From the NCBI GenBank assembly GCA_016285415.1, contig JAEEQU010000065.1, forward strand, positions 1-5,085: a stretch of DNA of 5,085 bases. The letters are read 5' to 3'. The translations under genes and the position numbers were made by a program. The notes under the pieces are model-generated. The model had not been told where the DNA came from. It was given only the letters and a program-made list of their open reading frames with translations, and did no database searches. Positions 1 through 5,085 of the stretch are shown here, piece after piece (the stretch's first letter is position 1; each line of letters opens with the position of its first letter). The stretch is from Alphaproteobacteria bacterium (lineage in GTDB: Bacteria > Pseudomonadota > Alphaproteobacteria > Rs-D84).

Positions 1-1
1 T

Positions 2-625
2 GGACGCGCGTTGGCAGATGGCATTTGGTCATACAAAGTGATAAATATTCGCAATTTTGCCATAAATGATTATGGCAGTGTTGATGACGCACAATTCGGT
101 GGTGGTGCGGGTATGGTTATGCGGCCTGATGTTTTGGGTGCAGCATTGGATTCTATTGAAAATCCGGGGCAAATTATCTATTTTTCACCCCGCGGACCGC
201 GTCTGGAACAGAAAATGGTGCGCGAATTCGCATCCACACCGGACAACAAGGTATTTACCCTGCTCTGCGGTCGTTACGAAGGAATTGACCAACGGGTCAT
301 TGATATGTATAATATTATGGAATTATCTATTGGCGACTATATACTGTCGGGGGGTGAAATTGCCGCGCAAGTTTTTGTTGACAGTTGCGTTCGTCTGTTA
401 GATAATGTGCTCGGCGGTGGGTCAGAATCCACCGACGAAGAAAGTTTTGAAATCGGGGGGCTGGAATGGCCGTTATACACCCGCCCGTCAGTATGGCGTG
501 GACAAAGTGTCCCAGAAGTCCTGCTGTCCGGTCACCACGTCAACATAGAACGGTGGCGGAAACAACAATCGGACGAGATAACTAAACAACGTCGTCCGGA
601 CTTAATAAAGGAAAACAAAAAATGA
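2..625 (+). CDS. trmD: tRNA (guanine-N1)-methyltransferase TrmD, 5' end cut by window
   Basis: TrmD uses S-adenosylmethionine to methylate N1 of G37 in tRNAs with G at position 36, preventing +1 frameshifting. It is a cytoplasmic homodimer of the SPOUT (trefoil-knot) class. The reading frame is open from base 2 (GRALADGIW...), matching about residue 23 of E. coli TrmD, so about 22 N-terminal residues lie outside the window; the TTG at 11 is not the start. Visible family blocks, in order, are the VDDAQFGGGAGMVM loop, YFSPRG, the knot and AdoMet-site segment LLCGRYEGID and SIGDYILSGGE, the Arg of DSCVRLL (E. coli Arg154 equivalent), EESF, YTRPSVW, and LLSGHH...RRPDL. The protein would be about 229 residues, shorter at the C-terminus than E. 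coli's 255. The E. coli catalytic Asp169 position aligns with Glu. The stop overlaps the rplS start by 4 nt (ATGA), the usual trmD-rplS order. Confidence 0.97.
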   Translation, partial: GRALADGIWSYKVINIRNFAINDYGSVDDAQFGGGAGMVMRPDVLGAALDSIENPGQIIYFSPRGPRLEQKMVREFASTPDNKVFTLLCGRYEGIDQRVIDMYNIMELSIGDYILSGGEIAAQVFVDSCVRLLDNVLGGGSESTDEESFEIGGLEWPLYTRPSVWRGQSVPEVLLSGHHVNIERWRKQQSDEITKQRRPDLIKENKK

Positions 626-1011
626 ATATTATTAAAAAAATAGAACAGGCAAATGTTGAAAAAATGAAAGCCGGCAAAAAAATCCCACAATTCAAGGCGG
701 GGGATACTCTGCGCGTGCATGTAAAAATCAAAGATGGCGACAAATTCCGTATTCAATTGTTTGAAGGTGTCGTTATTGCACGTGATGGTGGCGAAGGCAA
801 CACTGCATCTTTCACAGTTCGTCGTGAATCGTATGGTGTTGGCGTAGAACGTAAATTTCCACTGTACAGCCCGGCAATTGAAAAAATTGAAAAGGTTCGT
901 ATCGGTCGTGTTCGCCGTGCAAAATTGTTCTTCTTGCGTAAACTGTCTGGTAAAAAGGCACGTATCGTTGAAGATTTGTCGGCAACATCCGCAGAAAAAG
1001 CGGCAAAATAG
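622..1011 (+). CDS. rplS: 50S ribosomal protein L19
   Basis: This is bacterial L19, a large-subunit protein near the 30S interface. At 129 residues it is slightly longer than E. coli's 115. The core is plainly visible: FKAGDTLRVHVKI near residues 24-36, the FEGVVIARDGGEG block, SFTVRRESYGVGVERKFPLYSP, and VRRAKLFFLRKLSGKKARI near the C-terminus. The last ten residues or so (SATSAEKAAK) are a low-complexity tail beyond the E. coli end. The start is set by homology to the NIIK N-terminus and by an AAGGA Shine-Dalgarno at 608-612, 9 nt before the ATG. The 4-nt overlap with trmD suggests translational coupling. The gene is followed directly by an intrinsic terminator, so it is the last gene of its operon. 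Confidence 0.98.
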   Translation: MNIIKKIEQANVEKMKAGKKIPQFKAGDTLRVHVKIKDGDKFRIQLFEGVVIARDGGEGNTASFTVRRESYGVGVERKFPLYSPAIEKIEKVRIGRVRRAKLFFLRKLSGKKARIVEDLSATSAEKAAK

Positions 1012-1027
1012 TCGCATAAATACAATT

Positions 1028-1061
1028 AAAAATCCCGCGATTGCGGGATTTTTTCTTTTTT
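1028..1061 (+). terminator. Rho-independent terminator after rplS
   Basis: A perfect 8-bp inverted repeat (AATCCCGC at 1031-1038, GCGGGATT at 1043-1050) encloses a 4-nt GATT loop. It is preceded by A residues and followed by a T-rich run (TTTTCTTTTTT) ending near 1061, and the A and T flanks can extend the stem by about 3 bp. It begins 16 nt after the rplS stop and separates the trmD-rplS operon from the next unit. The A-rich left flank is too broken to make a convincing terminator for the opposite strand. Confidence 0.93.
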
Positions 1062-1084
1062 AAACACTATTTCATTTTTATGGT

Positions 1085-1113
1085 TTGACTTGCGCAACAT
1101 GTGGCGGTAATAT
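1085..1113 (+). promoter_or_regulatory. Putative sigma70-type promoter for the DUF2155 operon
   Basis: TTGACT at 1085-1090 (5 of 6 matches to TTGACA) is followed by a 17-nt spacer and TAATAT at 1108-1113 (4 of 6 matches to TATAAT). It lies just after the rplS terminator, where a new promoter is needed. The -10 box ends 7 nt before the ATG at 1121, so transcription should begin at or within a base of the start codon. A different -10 choice (TATACA at 1111-1116) gives a poor 20-nt spacer. The assignment is by consensus only. Confidence 0.6.
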
Positions 1114-1120
1114 ACATTAT

Positions 1121-1474
1121 ATGAAAAAGTTATTATATATTTTGTTTGGCATTGTTATTGCATTTGGTGCAACCGATGCAAACGCACTTACAGAACGCAA
1201 AACCGCAGTTATGCGCGTTATGAACAAGGCCGCCGGTAAACCACAAACAATATATGTACCAATTGGCACACCGGTTGAATTTGAAAAGATTTCCATACTC
1301 GTGCGTTCTTGTCGGCAATCTGATCCATTTGACGCAGAAAATTTCTATGCGTTTACCGAAATTCGCAAGATTGATGGCGATATCATTTTCAGCAATTGGA
1401 TGAACCGCAATAACCCAGGTATAAATCCGGTACAAAATGCTGATTATGATGTTTGGGTAATGCGTTGTGAATAA
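1121..1474 (+). CDS. Secreted DUF2155-family protein
   Basis: A 117-residue protein of the DUF2155 family, found mainly in Alphaproteobacteria and of unknown function. Residues 1-22 form a clear Sec signal peptide: KK at the N-terminus, a hydrophobic core, and an ANA cleavage motif before Leu23. The mature part shows family features: a VPIGTPVEF segment (residues 46-54), a Cys in VRSC (Cys64), a FxxWM motif (Phe90, Trp93, Met94) and the terminal YDVWVMRC ending at Cys116. The two cysteines probably form a periplasmic disulfide. I chose ATG 1121 because the signal peptide starts there. An in-frame TTG at 1085 would put 12 unrelated residues in front and overlap the promoter's -35 box. No good Shine-Dalgarno is seen (GGCGG at 1103-1107 is 13 nt away), in line with a leaderless mRNA. 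It is first in a four-gene cluster. The family call is from memory of its motifs. Confidence 0.85.
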   Translation: MKKLLYILFGIVIAFGATDANALTERKTAVMRVMNKAAGKPQTIYVPIGTPVEFEKISILVRSCRQSDPFDAENFYAFTEIRKIDGDIIFSNWMNRNNPGINPVQNADYDVWVMRCE

Positions 1475-1482
1475 TTAAACAC

Positions 1483-1491
1483 AAAGGGGGG
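1483..1491 (+). promoter_or_regulatory. Strong Shine-Dalgarno for the 103-aa membrane protein
   Basis: An AAAGGGGGG tract sits 5 nt before the ATG at 1497. It fixes that start and is the strongest ribosome binding site in this cluster, contrasting with the SD-less first gene. Confidence 0.7.
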
Positions 1492-1496
1492 TCAAC

Positions 1497-1808
1497 ATGA
1501 AAAAGTTTCTTAAAAAATATTTAAAGTTCATCGTCGGAATTTTTGCGCTTTTGATTGTTGTGTTTGTCTTTGTAATTGTTCCGCGTAAATCTGCATCATT
1601 GGAAACCAGCACACTAAAAGATTGGCAATCGGCATCGTTAGAACGGCGTATGGCCGCGGCCAAAATATTAACCGCAACAGATACGAACCTTGATTTATTG
1701 GTGGCATGCGTGGATAAAATGGCAACTTTGCCAGATTCTGCGGATATGCCGGTACGTGATGCAACAGAACTTTGCTTTGTTGGTATTAAATTAAAAGAAA
1801 ACATTTAA
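1497..1808 (+). CDS. Uncharacterised single-pass membrane protein (103 aa)
   Basis: I do not recognise a family. The N-terminus is strongly basic (five Lys in the first 10 residues), followed by a hydrophobic stretch at about residues 11-28, ending at PRK. This suggests an inner-membrane anchor with the rest in the periplasm; a non-cleaved signal anchor is more likely than a signal peptide, as there is no small-x-small site. The soluble part (about 30-103) looks mostly helical, with W43, ERR (49-51), and two cysteines (Cys71 in LVACVDKMA, Cys93 in ATELCFVGI) that could form a disulfide between helices. It starts 22 nt after the DUF2155 stop with a strong Shine-Dalgarno, and its TAA shares one base with the next ATG (TAATG). 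Operon position between two envelope proteins suggests an envelope role. That it is a real gene is well supported by RBS, packing and membrane topology; its function is unknown. Confidence 0.85.
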   Translation: MKKFLKKYLKFIVGIFALLIVVFVFVIVPRKSASLETSTLKDWQSASLERRMAAAKILTATDTNLDLLVACVDKMATLPDSADMPVRDATELCFVGIKLKENI

Positions 1809-2500
1809 TGTGGCGGGCATTATTACTTCTATTCCTATTTGGGTGTGCATCTGAAACATCAACTGATTTTATCGGGACAGAATACCTTGGCGCGAAATAT
1901 GTTGATAGCGCATTGGGTGAAGAAATGGCGCCTGATTCTGATCCGTTGATTAGGGACGATGCGTTTGATTGTGTAACATTTGTGGAAACAGCACTGGCCA
2001 ATGGCGATGTTAATAAATTAAACAAAATACGATATGCCGATGGTGTGCGAAATATATTAACCCGCAACCATTTTATTGAAACAGATTGGTTGGAAAATAA
2101 TTCTGATTTGGTTGAAAATGTCAGTGCACAATATGCACCTGTCGCGGTGCGCCACGTTACAATTGATAAGAAAAAATGGTTTAAAAACATATATAACACA
2201 GACACCAATTTTACGCCACGCAGTGTGGATTTAGAATATATACCCTATTCCAAAGCGCACAATATCAAGGTATCAAAACCAATGATTGTCTTGTTTATTA
2301 TCAACAGCGAAAAAATCCGCAAGAATATTGGAACAGATTTGGCGGTACGGCATATGGGGTTCTTGTTACCAGATGGGCGGTTGCGTCATGCATCCCGTCG
2401 CCAAGGGCGTGTGCTTGATACCGATTTTAATAAATATCTTAACAGAATGGTGGAAAATAAAATAAATTTGGGTATAATGCTGCTGGATATAAAAAAATGA
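1808..2500 (+). CDS. DUF1460 (NlpC/P60-like amidase) putative lipoprotein
   Basis: A 230-residue protein matching DUF1460, a cysteine-peptidase-fold family annotated as N-acetylmuramoyl-L-alanine amidase-like and expected to act on peptidoglycan. Family landmarks: FIGTEYLGAKYV (residues 21-32), the nucleophile block FDCVTFVET with Cys55, IRYADGV (74-80) followed by a His/Trp segment (H88...DW 93-94), the RHMGFLL block with probable catalytic His182, and LRHASRRQGRV with the late Tyr-containing helix. The N-terminus is a short hydrophobic run ending in LFGC, a plausible lipobox with Cys13; Phe at -2 is unusual. Ala at +2 would favour outer-membrane sorting by the enterobacterial Lol rule. It starts on the last base of the previous stop codon and ends in a 4-nt ATGA overlap with tsaD, so translation is probably coupled on both sides. 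No strong Shine-Dalgarno of its own is visible. Substrate is inferred from the family only. Confidence 0.82.
   Translation: MWRALLLLFLFGCASETSTDFIGTEYLGAKYVDSALGEEMAPDSDPLIRDDAFDCVTFVETALANGDVNKLNKIRYADGVRNILTRNHFIETDWLENNSDLVENVSAQYAPVAVRHVTIDKKKWFKNIYNTDTNFTPRSVDLEYIPYSKAHNIKVSKPMIVLFIINSEKIRKNIGTDLAVRHMGFLLPDGRLRHASRRQGRVLDTDFNKYLNRMVENKINLGIMLLDIKK
2451..2478 (+). promoter_or_regulatory. Possible internal promoter ahead of tsaD
   Basis: A perfect TATAAT at 2473-2478 lies inside the end of the DUF1460 gene, with TGGAAA (4 of 6 matches to TTGACA) at 2451-2456 and a 16-nt spacer. Initiation would fall near 2485, about 12 nt before the tsaD ATG. In AT-rich coding DNA a chance TATAAT is not rare and the -35 is weak, so this is tentative. 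It would let an essential gene be expressed independently of the envelope genes. Confidence 0.3.
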
Positions 2501-3627
2501 TGAACGAAGAAACGATTATTAAAATGGATATGGGACCGGTTGCCAGTGATACGGCAACGGTGGGCGAACGCGCAACAATATGTTTGGGCATTGAATCTTC
2601 GTGCGATGAAACCAGTGCGGCAATTGTTGATTCAAACAAGAACATTTTATCGCATATAATATATTCACAAATACCCGAACACCAAAAATATGGCGGTGTT
2701 GTTCCAGAATTGGCGGCACGCGCGCATATATTGGCCATAGATACCGTGATAAAACAAACATTGGAACGTGCAAATCTGTCTATTAATGATATTGATGTTG
2801 TTGCGGCAACGGCGGGGCCGGGTTTGATTGGTGGCGTTCTAATTGGTTGGATGGCGGCAACTGGGATTGCACAATCGGCGCATAAACCATTGGTTGCGGT
2901 TAATCACCTGGAAGGACACGCGTTGGTGCCGCGTCTGTCCGCAACGGCGGCGGATAATTCAAACACAAAAACCAATGTTGAATTTCCATATTTGTTAATG
3001 TTGGCATCTGGTGGTCATTGTCAGATTTTATTGGTGCGCGGGGTTGGAAAATATGAAATGATTGGCCAAACATTAGATGACAGTGCCGGCGAAGCATTTG
3101 ATAAGGTATCAAAAATGCTTGGTCTGGGTTACCCAGGCGGCCCAATAGTTGATCGGCGTGCATCATTGGGAAATCCAAAGGCGTTTAATTTCCCACGGCC
3201 ATTATGTGATAAACCAGGATGTGATTTTTCATTTAGCGGTATTAAACCCGCGGCACGAACCTTTCTATCAAAACACGATGCCCCCTATTCTGATGAATTT
3301 ATAAATGATTTCTGTGCATCATTTCAGGCATCTGTGGTTGACTGTATAACAAACCGCCTTGGTAATGCGCTAAAAAGTCAAATTGTTCGCGATGCCGCCC
3401 CACAAACATTGGTCGTTGCCGGTGGCGTTGCCAAGAACAGCGCGATACGCGCGGCAATGGAAACCCTTGCGAAACAACACAATATGATTTTTGCCGCACC
3501 ACCAATGAATCTGTGTACTGATAACGGCGCAATGATTGCATGGGCAGGATTAGAAAACTATCAAATTGGAAATATTGTCCACGAACCAATTGCCCCGCGC
3601 CCGCGTTGGCCATTGACGGAATTATAA
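2497..3627 (+). CDS. tsaD: tRNA t6A37 threonylcarbamoyltransferase subunit TsaD
   Basis: TsaD (Kae1/YgjD family, ASKHA fold) transfers the threonylcarbamoyl group from threonylcarbamoyl-AMP to N6 of A37 in ANN-decoding tRNAs, working with TsaB and TsaE; TsaC/TsaC2 makes the intermediate. No partner gene is in the window. Motifs: GIESSCDET (31-39), YGGVVPELAARAH, the metal site HLEGH with His137 and His141 (E. coli His111/His115), SGGHCQ, GEAFDKVSKMLGLGYPGGP, FSFSGIK, VVAGGVAKN, and CTDNGAMIAWAG with Asp342 (E. coli Asp300). At 376 residues it exceeds the usual 335-345. About 26 residues precede the point where E. coli TsaD starts, and there are about 9 extra residues after the HLEGH block. 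The ATG at 2497 overlaps the upstream stop (ATGA), with a weak TGGA 9 nt before it. Later in-frame starts (ATG 2500, 2524, 2530; GTG 2560) cannot be excluded. A 50-nt gap without a terminator follows. Confidence 0.97.
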   Translation: MMNEETIIKMDMGPVASDTATVGERATICLGIESSCDETSAAIVDSNKNILSHIIYSQIPEHQKYGGVVPELAARAHILAIDTVIKQTLERANLSINDIDVVAATAGPGLIGGVLIGWMAATGIAQSAHKPLVAVNHLEGHALVPRLSATAADNSNTKTNVEFPYLLMLASGGHCQILLVRGVGKYEMIGQTLDDSAGEAFDKVSKMLGLGYPGGPIVDRRASLGNPKAFNFPRPLCDKPGCDFSFSGIKPAARTFLSKHDAPYSDEFINDFCASFQASVVDCITNRLGNALKSQIVRDAAPQTLVVAGGVAKNSAIRAAMETLAKQHNMIFAAPPMNLCTDNGAMIAWAGLENYQIGNIVHEPIAPRPRWPLTEL

Positions 3628-3641
3628 ATCACCAAGAACCG

Positions 3642-3670
3642 TTGATTTTTTGTACATATTATGCTATGAT
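3642..3670 (+). promoter_or_regulatory. Extended -10 sigma70-type promoter for the 170-aa gene and xseA
   Basis: TTGATT at 3642-3647 (4 of 6 matches, keeping the TTGA core) is followed by a 17-nt spacer and TATGAT at 3665-3670 (5 of 6 matches). TGC at 3662-3664 provides an extended -10. It lies in the only gap between tsaD and the next gene. The -10 box ends 7 nt before the ATG at 3678, so the predicted start of transcription coincides with the start codon. This is the best-looking promoter in the window. Confidence 0.75.
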
Positions 3671-3677
3671 TCTGGAC

Positions 3678-4190
3678 ATGAATCAGTCCAAGAAAGTTTT
3701 TTACAAAAACGCAACACAAAATTTGTTATCGCAAATTACCAAAATGGGTTTGTCATCTCAAGACACGCAGAAGGCCGTATTTTATACAAAACTTTTTCGC
3801 GAAGCGTTTACATACGACGAGATTAAACAATATACATTTATAGAACCAGGTGCAGACATATGGGATTTGGGTTATGATTCCGCTGGTTTTTGCCGTATTG
3901 CCAGCACCGTTTTTTCAATTGCGTTGGGATTTAACGATTGGAAACTTATGAAGGTGGATGCAGACCAATGGGACGGGGCCGCATCACATCACTATTTAAA
4001 GCATATCCCAAGTGGCCAATTCTTTGATTTAACCTATGACCAATTCGCAATTTCTGGGATGAATGTTCCATATGAAATCGGCAAACCCGCCGCATACAGA
4101 TTATACCCAAATAATGACATCATGCGTTTTGCCAATGCATTAAGCATTGATATTATCGGCATGTTAAAAAAACAAGACAAAAGGCAATAA
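3678..4190 (+). CDS. Uncharacterised protein, possible papain/transglutaminase-like fold (170 aa)
   Basis: I do not recognise a named family. The protein has no signal peptide or membrane segment and is probably cytoplasmic. The N-terminal 50 or so residues look helical. Next comes YDSAGFCRIASTVF with Cys72 at the start of a predicted helix, then a Trp-containing strand region, then SHHYLKHIPSGQFFDLTYDQF with His104/His105 and Asp117. The order Cys (helix start), His (strand), Asp followed by L-T-x-x-Q-F resembles the Cys-His-Asp triad layout of papain/transglutaminase-like proteins, where the Asp strand often reads iDlT-x-x-QF. I infer a thiol hydrolase or a derivative of that fold; activity and substrate are unknown. 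I chose ATG 3678 because the in-frame ATG at 3666 lies inside the -10 box. No Shine-Dalgarno is seen, which fits a leaderless mRNA. The stop is 3 nt before the xseA ATG, so the two genes are probably co-transcribed. Confidence 0.85.
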   Translation: MNQSKKVFYKNATQNLLSQITKMGLSSQDTQKAVFYTKLFREAFTYDEIKQYTFIEPGADIWDLGYDSAGFCRIASTVFSIALGFNDWKLMKVDADQWDGAASHHYLKHIPSGQFFDLTYDQFAISGMNVPYEIGKPAAYRLYPNNDIMRFANALSIDIIGMLKKQDKRQ

Positions 4191-4193
4191 ATA

Positions 4194-5085
4194 ATGTTAC
4201 CAACACCAGAACCTTTTGTTAAACCTGATATGATTTTTAGTGTAAGTGATGCGTCGACATTACTTAAAAAAGTCGTAGAAACAGCGTTCCCGGTTATTAA
4301 AATTCGTGGTGAATTATCACAGATTACGCGTGCGACATCGGGACACATGTATATGACAATCAAAGATTCAAATGCCGCAATGTCCGCAATTATATGGCGC
4401 GGAACGCCGGTAAAATTCGCACTTAGCGAAGGGTTAGAGGTTGTTGTAACCGGACGCATCACGACATATCCGGCGCGCAGCAATTATCAAATTGTTATAA
4501 ACGAAATTGAAATGGCGGGCGTTGGTGCAATTCTTAAAATGCTGGAAGAACGCAAACAGAAACTTGCCGCCGAAGGATTATTCGCAGAATCACGCAAGAA
4601 ACCATTACCAAAATTGCCAACAACCATCGGTGTGGTAACCAGCCCAACTGGTGCCGCGTTCCAAGATATTCAAAATCGTCTGCGCGAACGGTTCCCGGTT
4701 CATGTGATTCTTTATCCCGCAACGGTCCAAGGAACAACCGCCGCCGCCGAAGTTGCCGCCGGTGTTGAATATTTTAATCGTGCCAATAATGTAGATGTAA
4801 TTATCGTTGCACGTGGTGGTGGCTCACTGGAAGATTTATTACCATTTTCCGAAGAAATTGTCGTACGCGCCGTCGCAAACAGCAAGATTCCTGTTATTAC
4901 GGGTGTCGGGCACGAACCGGACTGGATGCTGGTTGATTTTGCCGCCGATTATCGCGCACCCACACCAACTGGTGCCGCCGAAGCCGTTGTTCCAACAAAA
5001 ATATCACTGATTCAAGAATTGGATAACATGGGGCACAGATTATCTGCCGCAATGACCGCGCGCATTCAAACAACCCAGAATTTGA
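4194..5085 (+). CDS. xseA: Exodeoxyribonuclease VII large subunit XseA, 3' end cut by window
   Basis: XseA is the catalytic subunit of exonuclease VII, which with several small XseB subunits degrades single-stranded DNA from both ends, releasing short oligonucleotides. The first 297 codons are present; complete proteins usually have 400-550 residues. Residues about 14-110 form the N-terminal OB-fold: FSVSDASTLLK, IRGELSQ, SGHMYMTIKD, and TGRITTYPARSNYQIVI. The catalytic domain follows: LAAEGLFAESRKKPLP, GVVTSPTGAAFQD (Asp158), RGGGSLEDL (Arg207), and the block with His240 and Asp243. These align with E. coli Asp155, Arg205, His238 and Asp241, reported as essential. The usual GHETD reads GHEPD here. 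The ATG at 4194 begins an MLPTPEP segment like E. coli's MLPSQSP and has an AAAAGG Shine-Dalgarno 9 nt upstream (4179-4184). It lies 3 nt after the 170-aa gene and probably shares its promoter. The coiled-coil C-terminal region that holds XseB is outside the window. Confidence 0.97.
   Translation, partial: MLPTPEPFVKPDMIFSVSDASTLLKKVVETAFPVIKIRGELSQITRATSGHMYMTIKDSNAAMSAIIWRGTPVKFALSEGLEVVVTGRITTYPARSNYQIVINEIEMAGVGAILKMLEERKQKLAAEGLFAESRKKPLPKLPTTIGVVTSPTGAAFQDIQNRLRERFPVHVILYPATVQGTTAAAEVAAGVEYFNRANNVDVIIVARGGGSLEDLLPFSEEIVVRAVANSKIPVITGVGHEPDWMLVDFAADYRAPTPTGAAEAVVPTKISLIQELDNMGHRLSAAMTARIQTTQNL

Noticed and set aside
532..1017. A 161-codon open frame on the minus strand across rplS
   Set aside because: It is wholly antisense to the unmistakable rplS gene, rich in Cys and Phe from reverse reading, and has no recognisable motif or promoter.
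1062..1084. A regulatory element or small RNA between the rplS terminator and the next promoter
   Set aside because: The 23 nt are plain AT-rich sequence with no repeat or stem; too short to support a riboswitch or ncRNA.
1085..1120. A TTG-initiated 12-residue extension of the DUF2155 protein
   Set aside because: It would precede a textbook signal peptide and start on the -35 box; the ATG at 1121 is the sensible start.
3540..3677. An upstream extension of the 170-aa gene into tsaD
   Set aside because: The frame is open but lies mostly inside tsaD coding sequence, and the predicted promoter and transcription start lie downstream of it.
3628..3677. A terminator between tsaD and the 170-aa gene
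   Set aside because: No inverted repeat followed by a T-run is present. The T-rich stretch at 3645-3651 belongs to the promoter spacer, so read-through is likely.
4034..4483. A 149-codon minus-strand open frame spanning the junction of the 170-aa gene and xseA
   Set aside because: It is antisense to the strongly supported N-terminal OB-fold of xseA and shows no family motif.

Overview
This window reads as ordinary chromosomal DNA from a moderately AT-rich alphaproteobacterium, probably uncultured. Three lines of sequence evidence support this. The XseA fragment carries the GHE-x-DW...ADYRAPTPTGAAE signature in the form I associate with alphaproteobacteria. TsaD ends in an APRPRWPL tail typical of that class. 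A small secreted protein ends in the WM...YDVWV-x-x-C signature of DUF2155, a family largely restricted to Alphaproteobacteria. The exact order is a guess; low-GC host- or gut-associated lineages would fit. All genes are on the + strand and densely packed. I see no mobile elements, CRISPR arrays, tRNA or rRNA.

Layout: (1) 2-1011, the end of a translation operon: trmD (tRNA m1G37 methyltransferase, missing its N-terminus at the window edge), overlapping by 4 nt with rplS (ribosomal protein L19), closed by a strong intrinsic terminator at 1028-1061. (2) 1085-3627, a new transcription unit: a promoter, a secreted DUF2155 protein, an unrecognised 103-residue membrane-anchored protein, a DUF1460 (NlpC/P60-like amidase) lipoprotein, and tsaD (tRNA t6A37 synthesis). 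The last three overlap at their stop/start codons, so they are probably translationally coupled. (3) 3642 to the window end: a strong extended -10 promoter, an unrecognised 170-residue protein with a plausible Cys-His-Asp triad, then xseA (exonuclease VII large subunit, cut by the window end).

Three named genes are housekeeping (tRNA modification and ribosome) and one is DNA repair. The middle block looks like a small cell-envelope module (secreted, inner-membrane and outer-membrane lipoprotein components) fused onto tsaD.

The most interesting points are these. Both promoter-led units have their -10 box exactly 7 nt before the chosen ATG, which predicts leaderless mRNAs. Two uncharacterised proteins (103 aa and 170 aa) have recognisable architecture. 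TsaD has an N-terminal extension and an internal insertion relative to E. coli. I did not find a dramatic new system; the candidates are modest and are stated as such.
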